Part shown: positions 1-8,861 of the stretch, one piece after another
Layout of the letters: the number at the start of each line of letters is the position of its first letter
Numbering within the stretch: the stretch's first letter is position 1
Assembly: GCA_964584305.1 (NCBI GenBank)
Contig: CAZOZL010000007.1
Coordinates: 72,635-136,634 of the forward strand
DNA from: SB11 sp964584305
GTDB taxonomy: Bacteria; Bacteroidota; Bacteroidia; UBA8524
Length of the DNA: 64,000 nucleotides
Reading direction: 5' to 3'
Notes under the pieces: model-generated
What the model was told of the DNA's origin: nothing
Database searches by the model: none
Seen by the model: only the letters and a program-made list of their open reading frames with translations
Program-made: the position numbers and the translations under genes

Positions 1-43
1 GTAGTTTTTTTTGGCATAACATATTTTATTTTTAAAAAATCGT

Positions 44-1828
44 TTGAAATCCCTTAGTTCTCTCAACAAGTATTTTTATAAGTATCGCTGGCAATTGCTG
101 TTGGGTACTTTTTTTATAATAGTATCTAATGTTTTTGGCGTTTGGTTAGGTCCACTGGTGCGCTATGCCTTAAATGCAGGGCAGGAAATGGCGCAGCGAC
201 CTAATTTTGAATGGAATGATGATACCATAGCCGAAATTTCTCGTATAAGTCTTAATTTTTTCTTACTAATATTAGGTACAGCATTGATAAAAGCGGTGTT
301 TATGTTTTTTATGCGCCAAAAAATTATAGTAGTATCTCGTAAAATCGAGTTTGATATGAAAAATGAGATTTATGACCACTATCAAAATCTCTCTCTCTCG
401 TTTTATCGTAAAAACTTTACAGGCGATTTGATGAACCGTATTAGTGAAGATGTGAGCAGGGTGCGTATGTATTTAGGCCCTGCGGTAATGTATTGTATCA
501 ACACAGTATCACTATTTACTATTGCCATCAGCATTATGCTTTCTATAAATGTAGAACTTACGCTATACTCGTTAACACCACTGCCTATTTTGGCAATCAG
601 TATATATTTTGTAAATAATATTATTAACAGAAAAAGCGATTCAATACAAAAGCAATTGTCAAAAGTTACGTCGTTTACACAAGAAGCATTTTCAGGTATA
701 AAAATTATAAAAGCCTTTGCCAAAGAAAGTGCCTCACGTAAAGCCTTCGAGAAAGAATGTGATGACTATAAAACTAAATCGATGGGTTTGGTAAAGGTAG
801 ATGCGCTTTTCTTCCCGCTTATTATGCTTTTGGTAGGGCTAAGTACTTTACTCACTATTTTTATTGGGGGTAAATTGGTAATAAGGGGCGAGCTTACTTA
901 TGGTAATGTAGCCGAGTTTGTAATTTATGTTAATATGCTTACTTGGCCTATTGCGGCATTGGGTTATATAACATCATTAGTACAGCGAGCGGCGGCATCG
1001 CAAACTCGTATTCAGGAATTTTTGGATACCGAACCTGAGATAGTAAACCAAACCGATAAAAAATTTAGCTTTAAAAATAAAATAGAGTTTAAAAATGTAA
1101 GTTTCAAGTACGAGGGGGCTAATCGCTATGCGATAAAAAACCTTAGTTTCACTATAAACAAAGGCGAAACTTTTGGCATAATTGGTTCAACAGGGTCGGG
1201 GAAAAGCACCATTGCCTCTTTATTGTTAAGAATGTATGATGTGCAAGAAGGGGAGATATTGATTGATGGTGAACTCATTAGCCAAATAAATCTTTCAGAT
1301 TTTAGGGAAAGTATGGGCTATGTCCCACAGGATGTTTTTTTATTTAGCGATAGCATACAAGAAAATATAGCCTTCGGGTTGCAAGACCGTGAAAACTCAT
1401 ACAATAGTGTGGTAGCGGCTGCTAAAGCAGCTGATATAAATAATAATATTTTGGAGTTTCCTAAACAGTACGAAACTATGGTGGGCGAGCGAGGAGTAAC
1501 CCTATCAGGGGGGCAAAAACAACGGGTAGCCATAGCCAGAGCCATTATAAAAAAACCAGAAATACTATTGCTTGATGATTGCCTATCGGCAGTGGATACG
1601 CAAACGGAAGCTACTATTTTAGCCAACTTTAGGCAGCTATTGAAAAATAAAACTGCCGTAATTATTAGCCATAGGATAAGCTCAGTTATTGAAGCTGATA
1701 AAATTATTGTGTTGGATGATAGTGCAATAATTGAGGCAGGTACACACAAAGAATTGATGCAAGTGAATGGAAAATATGCCGAGTTGTATCACAAGCAAAT
1801 GGACGAAGAAATAGAGGTTGTAAATTGA
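44..1828 (+). CDS. ABC exporter half-transporter (permease plus ATPase), degenerate site
   Basis: A fused exporter subunit of 594 residues: about six transmembrane segments in residues 1-320, then a nucleotide-binding domain. Walker A GSTGSGKS lies near residue 380, the signature LSGGQ at 487-491, and Walker B ILLLDD at 507-512. The residue after the Walker B aspartate is Asp512 where active exporters carry the catalytic Glu. By family knowledge this LDD form marks the degenerate half of heterodimeric multidrug exporters (YheI/YheH, MdlA/MdlB, TM287/288), so a partner half is expected elsewhere, possibly just upstream of the window. The start is TTG at 44; no ATG fits nearby. Substrate unknown. 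Sure of the superfamily, moderately sure of the heterodimer inference. Confidence 0.93.
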   Translation: MKSLSSLNKYFYKYRWQLLLGTFFIIVSNVFGVWLGPLVRYALNAGQEMAQRPNFEWNDDTIAEISRISLNFFLLILGTALIKAVFMFFMRQKIIVVSRKIEFDMKNEIYDHYQNLSLSFYRKNFTGDLMNRISEDVSRVRMYLGPAVMYCINTVSLFTIAISIMLSINVELTLYSLTPLPILAISIYFVNNIINRKSDSIQKQLSKVTSFTQEAFSGIKIIKAFAKESASRKAFEKECDDYKTKSMGLVKVDALFFPLIMLLVGLSTLLTIFIGGKLVIRGELTYGNVAEFVIYVNMLTWPIAALGYITSLVQRAAASQTRIQEFLDTEPEIVNQTDKKFSFKNKIEFKNVSFKYEGANRYAIKNLSFTINKGETFGIIGSTGSGKSTIASLLLRMYDVQEGEILIDGELISQINLSDFRESMGYVPQDVFLFSDSIQENIAFGLQDRENSYNSVVAAAKAADINNNILEFPKQYETMVGERGVTLSGGQKQRVAIARAIIKKPEILLLDDCLSAVDTQTEATILANFRQLLKNKTAVIISHRISSVIEADKIIVLDDSAIIEAGTHKELMQVNGKYAELYHKQMDEEIEVVN

Positions 1829-1877
1829 AGATTGCTCACCCAAAAAAATATTTTTAATAAAAAAAATGAGATAAAAG

Positions 1878-1907
1878 TTGCAAATGCGGTAGTCTGCACT
1901 ATATTTT
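1878..1907 (+). promoter_or_regulatory. Probable Bacteroidota sigma-A promoter for the DUF3276 gene
   Basis: TTG at 1878-1880, a 19-bp spacer and TATATTTT at 1900-1907, close to the Bacteroidota consensus TTG-N19-TAnnTTTG with only the final G changed. It sits about 50 bp before the DUF3276 start at 1958. Confidence 0.35.
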
Positions 1908-1957
1908 TACAGAAATTTGCTTAAAAAAAGGTATAACAAACGTAAGAGAGGATTAAA

Positions 1958-2329
1958 ATGGAGGATTTTAATAACAACGACAGGGAAGAGATTTTTTCAA
2001 AAAGGGTAAGGGCGGGAAAGCGTACTTATTTTTTTGATGTAAAAGCTACTCGGGGAAACGACTATTACATTACTATTACTGAAAGTAAGAAACGGCAGGA
2101 TAATGGGATGTATATAAAACACAAAATCTTTTTATATAAAGAAGATTTTAACAAGTTTATGAATGCGCTGAACGAAACTGTTGACCATGTGAAAAGCGAG
2201 CTAATGCCAGAGTATGATTTTGAGGAGTTTAATCGCCCACAAGAAAACTACTCTAACAATAGTAGTGCTGATACTCCTGGCACCCCTGATACCTCTGATG
2301 GTGTGGAGGGTACAGATAGCAGTTTTTAA
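1958..2329 (+). CDS. DUF3276 (PUR-alpha-like) nucleic-acid-binding protein
   Basis: A 123-residue protein. Residues 10-75 read as a PUR repeat: a basic beta-rich start (FSKRVRAGKRTYFFDVK), TITESKK, then KHKIFLYKEDFNKFMNAL. The tail after about residue 90 is low-complexity, rich in Asn, Ser, Thr and Pro, and likely disordered. The family is nearly universal in Bacteroidota and binds single-stranded nucleic acid. It is a single-gene unit with its own promoter-like element upstream and a strong hairpin terminator downstream. Cellular role is not settled; a nucleoid or RNA-binding function is inferred from the fold. Confidence 0.88.
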   Translation: MEDFNNNDREEIFSKRVRAGKRTYFFDVKATRGNDYYITITESKKRQDNGMYIKHKIFLYKEDFNKFMNALNETVDHVKSELMPEYDFEEFNRPQENYSNNSSADTPGTPDTSDGVEGTDSSF

Positions 2330-2387
2330 ATTTTTTAATGAAATAAAGTACTTAACACCTGCATTAAATTGTGGGTGTATAACTAAT

Positions 2388-2431
2388 ATATGCCTTTGGT
2401 GATGTAATTTTGCCAAAGGCATATTTTATTT
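2388..2431 (+). terminator. Rho-independent terminator after the DUF3276 gene
   Basis: A perfect 12-bp stem (ATATGCCTTTGG at 2388-2399 against CCAAAGGCATAT at 2413-2424), 13-nt loop, followed by TTTTATTT. A TTG that could open the next reading frame at 2410 lies in the loop, which argues for the ATG at 2437 as that gene's start. Confidence 0.75.
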
Positions 2432-2436
2432 GCGGC

Positions 2437-3048
2437 ATGAAACAAACGTATATGTGGGGAGCCTTAGTAGGGCTGTTTATTTTCTTAGAAACTATAGCAG
2501 GTAGTAAGTTAGCTATCTTCTCAAACCCCGAAGCAAAATTGTATTTAGTAGTTATTAACCTGCTCACTTTGGGGGTAGGTATTTACTTGGCTTTGCGAGA
2601 TTATAAGTATAGAAACGAAGGCTATATATCTTTTGGACGATGTATGTTTAATGGTATTTTAATATCAGCATTAGCGGGTGTGGTAACTGCTGTAGGGTCG
2701 GTGGTGTATTTTAATTATATAGCACCAGAGCAAAAGGAGCAAGCACTTAAAGATACAGAGGTTTTTTTGGTACAAGAAAAAGATTCGACAGCAAAAACTA
2801 TTGCTGAGTACAAAACAAATTTTGTAAAAAACTACCAAGATACAGTACATATTACCAGTAAAGATTTGCCCCGTATTAAGAAAATGGCATCAGACAGTGC
2901 TGCACTTATTGAAGAAAAACTTAAACGCTCAAGGGGGGTATATAAACTATCAGGGGCGGTGGTAACCAATACAGGCCCTTTTGTAATTATAGGCTTAGTA
3001 CTATCGCTACTTATGGCGGCTGTAATGGCAAATAAAAAACAAACATGA
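2437..3048 (+). CDS. DUF4199 family membrane protein
   Basis: About 203 residues from the ATG at 2437. Four hydrophobic segments: one near the N terminus, two around residues 35-90, one at the C terminus. They are separated by a hydrophilic Lys/Glu/Asp-rich stretch (roughly residues 95-165) that probably faces one side of the membrane. This layout and the motif of an early glycine-rich helix match the DUF4199 family of Bacteroidota, for which no function is established. The last codons overlap the SRPBCC gene start by 4 bp, so it heads a tight operon of four genes ending in gatC. The context with a lipid acyltransferase hints at an envelope role, but that is only inference. Confidence 0.75.
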   Translation: MKQTYMWGALVGLFIFLETIAGSKLAIFSNPEAKLYLVVINLLTLGVGIYLALRDYKYRNEGYISFGRCMFNGILISALAGVVTAVGSVVYFNYIAPEQKEQALKDTEVFLVQEKDSTAKTIAEYKTNFVKNYQDTVHITSKDLPRIKKMASDSAALIEEKLKRSRGVYKLSGAVVTNTGPFVIIGLVLSLLMAAVMANKKQT

Positions 3049-3446
3049 CAATAATAGAATCAGGGCAAGAGCATATAAGAAAAACACCCAGCGAGGTATA
3101 TGGTTTTTTGGTGGATTGTAATAACCATAAACAACTAATGCCAGAGCAAGTAGAAAAATGGCAAAGTACAGAGACTACCTGCCAGTTTACTATTAAAGGA
3201 ACGGCAGATTTATCTTTACGGATAAAAGAAACACGGGAGAATGAAGCTATTGTATTAGAACCTTACGAGAAAATACCCTTTCCTTTTACACTAACTTGGA
3301 AAATAGAAGGCGAAGGTGGAAACAGCAGGGTAGAAGCAGTGCTTGAGGGAGATATGAATGTGTTTGTAAAAATGGTAGCTGCAAAACCGCTCGAAAATTT
3401 TTTGAAACACCAAATTGCACAGCTTAAAACTATAATGAATGGGTAG
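3045..3446 (+). CDS. SRPBCC (START/Bet v1-like) family protein
   Basis: A 133-residue single-domain protein with the helix-grip pattern: an N-terminal strand ending in IRKTPSEVYGFLVD, a middle block of strands with alternating polar and hydrophobic residues, and a C-terminal amphipathic helix (KPLENFLKHQIAQLKTIM). Such domains bind hydrophobic ligands in a central cavity; no ligand can be named. ATGA overlap with the DUF4199 gene upstream and an 8-bp overlap with the acyltransferase gene downstream show translational coupling. A lipid-binding partner for the acyltransferase is possible but not shown. Confidence 0.8.
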   Translation: MTIIESGQEHIRKTPSEVYGFLVDCNNHKQLMPEQVEKWQSTETTCQFTIKGTADLSLRIKETRENEAIVLEPYEKIPFPFTLTWKIEGEGGNSRVEAVLEGDMNVFVKMVAAKPLENFLKHQIAQLKTIMNG

Positions 3447-4206
3447 AAAAAAAGCCCCTTTATTACCTCACCCCAATTGGTTGCAACGCATACACGGGTG
3501 GTGGTTTTTTTTGTGGTTGGGTTTGGGCTTTTTTCTTTTATATCCTTGGTTTCTTATCACCCTTTCGCACAAAAAAATGTACAAAGCAGCGCACTTTGGG
3601 CGCAAAACATGGGGCTGGTTGTTAATGACTATGAGCGGCTTACGGCTTAAAGTAAAACACGAAACTCCCTTTGATAAAACAAAAACGTATGTAATAGTGG
3701 CTAATCATACTTCGTATATAGATATACCTGCTATTACTTGTGGAATACCCAGCTACTTAGGTTTTATAGGCAAATCAGGATTAGCTAAAATACCTTTTTT
3801 TGGACGTTTTTTTAAAACCATAGACATTAGTGTAGATAGGAAAAATCCACGCAACGGAGCCAACGCATTTAACGAAGCAATTAGAAGATTAAAAGAAGAC
3901 GGCACTAATATTGTTATATTTCCAGAAGGTACTATTGGTACTTGGGTGCCAGAGTTGGGTAGGTTTAAGGATGGGGCTTTTAAAGCAGCTATTGCAACGG
4001 GGGCATATATTTTGCCCATTACTTTAGCAGATAATTGGATAAAAGTTACTGAATATGGACCCGTAGCAGCACGTATTGGTACGTTAAGAATGTATGTTCA
4101 TCGTCCTATTGATACAGCCCATCTAAAACCTGATGAAGCAGGAGAGTTGAAACAAAAAGTTTTTCATATTATTGAAAATAAATTGAATGAGTATGCAGGT
4201 AAATGA
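3439..4206 (+). CDS. 1-acyl-sn-glycerol-3-phosphate acyltransferase (PlsC family)
   Basis: A 255-residue acyltransferase of phospholipid synthesis, expected to transfer an acyl chain to a lyso-glycerophospholipid at the inner membrane. The catalytic H-X4-D motif is NHTSYID (His90, Asp95) and the substrate-binding FPEGT is at 161-165. A hydrophobic helix at residues 20-45 precedes the domain, as is usual. Length fits the family. The start ATG at 3439 lies inside the end of the SRPBCC gene, and its 3' end overlaps gatC by about 20 bp, so all are probably translated from one message. Substrate (lysophosphatidate versus another acceptor such as ornithine lipid) cannot be told from sequence. Confidence 0.92.
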   Translation: MGRKKAPLLPHPNWLQRIHGWWFFLWLGLGFFLLYPWFLITLSHKKMYKAAHFGRKTWGWLLMTMSGLRLKVKHETPFDKTKTYVIVANHTSYIDIPAITCGIPSYLGFIGKSGLAKIPFFGRFFKTIDISVDRKNPRNGANAFNEAIRRLKEDGTNIVIFPEGTIGTWVPELGRFKDGAFKAAIATGAYILPITLADNWIKVTEYGPVAARIGTLRMYVHRPIDTAHLKPDEAGELKQKVFHIIENKLNEYAGK

Positions 4207-4486
4207 TGCGTTGGTAAATCATTTGGCACATTTGGCAAAACTTGAGTTTGAAGATGAAGCCAAAGAAGCAATAAAAACTGACTTAGAAAAAATATTAGGC
4301 TTTTGTGAACAACTGAACGAAGTAGATACAGAGGGTGTAGAACCGTTAATTTATATGACGGAAGATACCAATGTGCTACGTGATGATGTGGTGAAGGGAC
4401 ACCTTAACAAACAAAATGTATTAAAAAATGCGCCCGCAAAAGACAGTGATTACTTTCGCGTGCCTAAAGTGTTAAAAAAGGGATAG
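4187..4486 (+). CDS. gatC: Aspartyl/glutamyl-tRNA amidotransferase subunit C
   Basis: A 99-residue GatC: the small subunit that holds GatA and GatB together in the amidotransferase converting Glu-tRNA(Gln) or Asp-tRNA(Asn) to the amidated forms. The sequence shows the family pattern: an N-terminal helix (LVNHLAHLAKLEFEDEAK), a second helix ending LGFCEQLNEVDTEGVEPL, and the extended C-terminal LRDDV...PAKDSDYFRVPKV. Two candidate starts exist, ATG 4187 and ATG 4193; both overlap the acyltransferase gene. gatA and gatB are not in this window, as is common in Bacteroidota. Confidence 0.93.
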   Translation: MSMQVNDALVNHLAHLAKLEFEDEAKEAIKTDLEKILGFCEQLNEVDTEGVEPLIYMTEDTNVLRDDVVKGHLNKQNVLKNAPAKDSDYFRVPKVLKKG

Positions 4487-4519
4487 CCAACCATGCTTAA
4501 TTTATTTTAGCACCTTTTT
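4469..4519 (+). terminator. Possible terminator overlapping the end of gatC
   Basis: GTGTTAAAA at 4469-4477 (inside gatC) can pair with TTTTAGCAC at 4505-4513 with one G-T wobble; a CTTTTTG tract follows. The loop is long (27 nt), so this is tentative. Confidence 0.35.
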
Positions 4520-4592
4520 GTGATGATTGTATTACGAAAAGAGTTAGGAATGACAGCAAACTCGAAACAGAAAACTTAAAACTATTATAACC

Positions 4593-5312
4593 ATGTCAGC
4601 ATTAATAAAACTGCAACATATACAACGCTACTACAAAATGGGGGGCGAGCTTTTATTTGCCCTTAAAGATGTATCGGTAGAAATACAAAAAGGCGAGTAT
4701 GTGGCATTAATGGGACCTTCTGGTTCAGGAAAATCTACTTTAATGAATGTGTTGGGTGCTTTGGACACGCCAAGTGCAGGCAAGTATATACTAAACGGTA
4801 CTGATGTTAGCGATATGGTGGATAACGACTTGGCTGATGTGCGCAACCGTGAGATTGGTTTTGTGTTTCAAACATTTAATCTTTTGCCCCGCCTTTCAGC
4901 ATTAGATAATGTGGCGTTGCCGCTTATATATGCAGGGGTAAAAAAAGAAAAACGTAATAAAAGAGCGGCAGAAGTATTAGAATCTGTGGGATTGGGAGAT
5001 AGAATGCACCATAAACCCAACGAACTATCGGGGGGGCAGCGGCAGCGTGTGGCTGTTGGGCGTGCCTTAGTAAACAACCCCAGTATAATATTGGCTGATG
5101 AACCTACGGGTAACTTAGATACTAAAACATCGATAGAGATAATGCAGTTGTTTGAAGACTTGTACAGCCGTGGCAACACAATTATTATAGTAACTCACGA
5201 GGAAAATATTGCACAACGTGCAAAACGCATTATTCGCCTGCGTGATGGCTTGGTGGAAGATGCCGAAGGAAATATTGCCGAATGGACAGCACCAGTAATG
5301 CAAACCGTATAA
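4593..5312 (+). CDS. ABC transporter ATPase, LolD/MacB type
   Basis: A stand-alone ATPase of 239 residues. Walker A GPSGSGKS is at 41-48; the Q-loop (FVFQTFNLLPRLSALDNVALP) is the characteristic LolD/MacB/FtsE form; the signature LSGGQRQRVAVGRAL and Walker B ILADEPTGNLD, with the catalytic Glu present, follow. The family powers type VII mechanotransmission transporters for lipoprotein release or export of peptides. No permease is adjacent: the next gene is an unrelated secreted protein, so the MacB/LolC-type partner must be encoded elsewhere. The start at ATG 4593 follows a 106-bp spacer after gatC. Confidence 0.9.
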   Translation: MSALIKLQHIQRYYKMGGELLFALKDVSVEIQKGEYVALMGPSGSGKSTLMNVLGALDTPSAGKYILNGTDVSDMVDNDLADVRNREIGFVFQTFNLLPRLSALDNVALPLIYAGVKKEKRNKRAAEVLESVGLGDRMHHKPNELSGGQRQRVAVGRALVNNPSIILADEPTGNLDTKTSIEIMQLFEDLYSRGNTIIIVTHEENIAQRAKRIIRLRDGLVEDAEGNIAEWTAPVMQTV

Positions 5313-5425
5313 AGATGCTTTCTTTATGGTAAATTGTACGTTATAAGAATAGAAAGTTTAGTTTTTTTGGTGATAATATTAAAAATCATTATAATTGATT
5401 TTTATGTGATTGTAATTTACCAAAA

Positions 5426-7030
5426 ATGAAAAAACTTATTTTGCTTACCCTATTAATTGTGAAAGGGATTTCCTTTACCTATTCCCAACACAGTTTATGC
5501 TCAAATCGCTCGTTTAAAGAGATAGAAAGTGATTTTAACAAAGAATTAGATTCTATAAGAATAGTTCCACCCTGTTATAGTAAAACTGTAAAATGGTCTT
5601 TGGTAAATTCTATTAAGTATAGAGCCTATAAGCGCTGGCTTCAAAAAAACCCTAAATGTAATATAAACACTTCGGGAGTTAAACTAGTAAAATACCTTCT
5701 TGAGGCGGAGTGTGCAACAAGGTTTGAGAAAGGTATCTCATCAAACACCCAGTCTTTAATTTCTTTATTAAAAGAAAGTCCTTCTAACCTTCAAGAAAAA
5801 ACGGATGATTTATACGTTCTTGTTCAATTAGAAAGAGCCTTAAATGAGGATACAGTTATTAGTTTTCATTTAAAAGAAAAACTAATAAATGCAGTGAGTA
5901 AAGAAATGGTATTGTTTGCTGATAATGAATACCCTTATTATACATATAATACCAAAAATAAAAAGATAATAAAATTTATTAGCATCCGTTCTGGCAATGA
6001 TTTGTTTACACTTGCTGGGCTGTTTTCTGTTACGCTACAACCCGCAAATAAATACGTTAATGATGGGAACATAATTTTTCAGCGTAATGATGATAGAGAC
6101 TATACAGGCTCTGTACTTATAGAGGTAGGAAGCGATTATTTTAATACTCGCAGGCGGAGACCATTAAAAACATACCAAACTGTATTGTATGGTTTTGATG
6201 TGTACACCCCTTATTTTAGTGATACTTTAAAATTTGCGAATGATACGGCTTTTAATATTCTTGATAGACCTCATGCGTCGTTTCAGTACTTTGGTTGGAG
6301 TAAAAAAGGGATTTCAAGAGGGAATACATATAGGTGGGCAACTATAATTAAAGTGGGTAGAATAGGGGGCGATATTGGCGGGAAATTTCAGAATGTTGTG
6401 CATCAAGATGTTTCAAATAGCCCGAGACCAAGGGGTTGGGCAGCACAAATAGCTAATGGGGGTAGGTTGGGTATTTCCCTTGAGTTTGAGCAAGGTTTTT
6501 TGCAACGTCAAATTATGACGGGATTTACAAAAAACTTATGGGTATCAGCTTTTGCTGAGGAAAAAATTGGTTCGTATATGTCAAACGCTAGTTTAGGACT
6601 TAGACTATCTAACAAGAGTTTTAGGCAAAATAATCATAACTTTATTAATCATAGGAAAAAGCAAATAGTAAATAGCTGGTTAGAACATTTTATGTATGCT
6701 GTTTCTTTTTCTTCAACTTATGTGCAGCATAATACAATGCTGGAAGGGTATGGTTTTTTTAATAGTATTGAGGAAGATAATGATGCTTTAACTCCTGAAA
6801 GCAAGTATTTTCTTAGGCGAGACCAAGTAAGGCGATTTACTTACCTACTTAATGTTACAATATCTTATACGGCAAGGTATGGCACGTTTTTTTATAATTG
6901 GAAATCTATAAGTCCAGAAACATATTTAAGTAATATTGGAGTGCCTTCTTTAGCAAGTGGTAATGAAATGAATATTGGAAATAGGTGGCATCATTTTGCT
7001 GAATTGGGAATTACCTTTAATTTACATTAG
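5426..7030 (+). CDS. Secreted protein of unknown function, possible C-terminal beta-barrel
   Basis: I do not recognise this 534-residue protein. A signal peptide is clear (MKKLILLTLLIVKGISFTYSQ, cleavage likely near residue 20). The N-terminal 170 residues are Lys/Glu/Ser-rich and probably alpha-helical. From about residue 175 the pattern changes to alternating strands rich in Tyr, Phe, Asn and Gly with turns such as VGSDYFNTRRRRPLKTYQ and TYRWATIIKVGRIGGDIGGKF. The last strand ends HHFAELGITFNLH, with aromatic residues and a C-terminal hydrophobic strand as in outer-membrane barrels. It stands alone, convergent with the OstA-like gene. Outer-membrane location is inferred; function unknown. 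Confidence 0.7.
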   Translation: MKKLILLTLLIVKGISFTYSQHSLCSNRSFKEIESDFNKELDSIRIVPPCYSKTVKWSLVNSIKYRAYKRWLQKNPKCNINTSGVKLVKYLLEAECATRFEKGISSNTQSLISLLKESPSNLQEKTDDLYVLVQLERALNEDTVISFHLKEKLINAVSKEMVLFADNEYPYYTYNTKNKKIIKFISIRSGNDLFTLAGLFSVTLQPANKYVNDGNIIFQRNDDRDYTGSVLIEVGSDYFNTRRRRPLKTYQTVLYGFDVYTPYFSDTLKFANDTAFNILDRPHASFQYFGWSKKGISRGNTYRWATIIKVGRIGGDIGGKFQNVVHQDVSNSPRPRGWAAQIANGGRLGISLEFEQGFLQRQIMTGFTKNLWVSAFAEEKIGSYMSNASLGLRLSNKSFRQNNHNFINHRKKQIVNSWLEHFMYAVSFSSTYVQHNTMLEGYGFFNSIEEDNDALTPESKYFLRRDQVRRFTYLLNVTISYTARYGTFFYNWKSISPETYLSNIGVPSLASGNEMNIGNRWHHFAELGITFNLH

Positions 7031-7169
7031 GTGTGTAAATATCTTCTCTATGCGCTACAACAGCATAATAGGGGCTACTAATTGTTGAGGTATTATTTTT
7101 AAGTAGAACAAGGCAAACAGCTAAAAGCCAATTTCAGAAAGTTGAGATGAGTTGAACACAGGCTATATT

Positions 7170-8801
7170 TTACTTCTTTTTCTTCTTCAAAAAAGGAGCT
7201 TCTTTTTCAAACTCAGCCTTATCAGCAGTTTTTTGTTTTATAGGGTGTATTGTTTTTCTGGGTGCTGTTTTTTTGTTGGGGTTGTAAATAGGGGTAACAT
7301 CTTCACGGCTTAGTGGGCGGCGGTCTATATGCCATACAAAACCATCCAGCCGCTCTTGCCCAGCGGGTATTTTATCTATGGGGTGCATATCTCCCGTTGG
7401 TTCAAGAAAGTATTTAACCTTGCTCACTTTGTTATTAGTAAGTACTATACTTAAATCGCCACAAATAATACGCTGCATACCAATGTATTTGCCTGTATCT
7501 TCTTCTATGTAATAAATATTCTCAACATCTTTGTGTACATCTATTTGTTTCAATCGTTTTTCTTTAAAATAGGCAATGGCATTTCTACCTTTTATTTGGT
7601 TGTATTTATTGCCGCTATCCTTTTCTGAAATTATAAAAGTATTTAATTTCATATGGATAGCTTTTATACCACCCTCCTTCATATACACCCTAATACTATC
7701 AGCGGTTATTTGGTTGCTTTCGCTCCATATTACAGGGTTTACCTCTAAATTAATTACTGAGTCTTTAAAAGAGTATTGCAGTGAGTCGCACACGCCTTGC
7801 AGGTCTTTTTTATAAAATTTTGTATTATGGTAAGTGTATAAAGTTCTGTTTTTTCGGGCGGTATCAAACGTTGTTTTCAATGTATCGGCGGTAATAAACA
7901 AGGTGTCGTTGCCTACCTGCATGGCGGCATTGGGTGCTTGTGTAACCCAAGCCATATTAGTATTTCGGTTGTACAAGCCCAATTGCCCTCGTATTTCTAT
8001 TTTGTTAATAGTATCAATAAGGTAAATATTGCGATACGCACGGTCTATACCTGTTTTGCCAGTATATACCATACTGTCAGCACTTAGTTTCTTATCCGCA
8101 GTTTCTATGTATGAGTTAATACTAAACTGCGAGTAGTTAATTTTGGTGTCGTACCAGCCATTTTCGCAATACACATGGGTAGAGTCTTTTTGAGCGTAAA
8201 TGTTTGTGGGTCCGAAAAAATAGGCTTTTCTGCTTTCCGTATTGTACTGTAAGGTGTCAGAGTACATGGTGTATTCTGGATTTATTAATACAATATCTTG
8301 TTTAAAGCCAAAGGTTTTACTTTTAGTATCATAAGTACCTATTTGGCTTACTAAGTTGTTTTCTTTGTTTATAATAGTGCCGCCTGTGGTATAGTAGCCT
8401 ATACCGTTTACAGCATCATAACGGATAGCATCGGTGGTAAGTGTCATTTCCCCATCGTGCAGGGTAACTATTTCACCTGTTAATAGTGCCTGCCTAATAT
8501 CGCCTTCGTAAAACAAAGTATCACCAAACATAGAAACAGAATCACCCTGATATATTTTAACATTACTATACGCCGTAAAACTGTTCTCCTCTTCGTTTTG
8601 ATAGGCACTATCACAAAACATGGTAACGTCTTCCTGCTTAAAACTAACATTGCCTATAAGCCTGCGTACTTTGCCAAAAACGGCCTCTTTATACTCTAAT
8701 ACATCAGCATTTAATAACTCTACCTTTGTTTGTGCAAAAGCCAAAGTACTGCTACCCATTATTAGAAGAGGCAATAAAATATATAAAAGGATTTTTTTCA
8801 T
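7170..8801 (-). CDS. OstA-like protein (LPS transport, LptA/LptD-N-like)
   Basis: A 543-residue secreted protein with a 23-residue signal peptide. The body is a succession of OstA-type beta-jellyroll repeats, e.g. NADVLEYKEAVFGKVRRLIG, VTMFCDSAYQNEEENSFTAY, NVKIYQGDSVSMFGDTLFYE and ALLTGEIVTLHDGEMTLTTD, each describing one turn of the groove that carries lipid A chains. The family bridges the periplasm in lipopolysaccharide export; in Bacteroidota this long OstA-like form stands next to tRNA-lysidine synthetase, as here. The C terminus is Lys-rich (APFLKKKKK). Divergent from tilS with 60 bp between starts and a promoter-like element at 8826-8833. No beta-barrel of LptD type is present, so it is the periplasmic component. 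Confidence 0.88.
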   Translation of the reverse strand: MKKILLYILLPLLIMGSSTLAFAQTKVELLNADVLEYKEAVFGKVRRLIGNVSFKQEDVTMFCDSAYQNEEENSFTAYSNVKIYQGDSVSMFGDTLFYEGDIRQALLTGEIVTLHDGEMTLTTDAIRYDAVNGIGYYTTGGTIINKENNLVSQIGTYDTKSKTFGFKQDIVLINPEYTMYSDTLQYNTESRKAYFFGPTNIYAQKDSTHVYCENGWYDTKINYSQFSINSYIETADKKLSADSMVYTGKTGIDRAYRNIYLIDTINKIEIRGQLGLYNRNTNMAWVTQAPNAAMQVGNDTLFITADTLKTTFDTARKNRTLYTYHNTKFYKKDLQGVCDSLQYSFKDSVINLEVNPVIWSESNQITADSIRVYMKEGGIKAIHMKLNTFIISEKDSGNKYNQIKGRNAIAYFKEKRLKQIDVHKDVENIYYIEEDTGKYIGMQRIICGDLSIVLTNNKVSKVKYFLEPTGDMHPIDKIPAGQERLDGFVWHIDRRPLSREDVTPIYNPNKKTAPRKTIHPIKQKTADKAEFEKEAPFLKKKKK

Positions 8802-8825
8802 AGGGCTTTAATGCCTTTACTTTGG

Positions 8826-8833
8826 CAAAAGTA
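8826..8833 (-). promoter_or_regulatory. Bacteroidota -7 element for the OstA-like gene
   Basis: On the minus strand the sequence reads TACTTTTG, a full match to TAnnTTTG, 25 bp before the OstA-like ATG in the short spacer shared with tilS. Confidence 0.4.
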
Positions 8834-8861
8834 ATTTTATCTTCGACCTTTGCCACAAACT

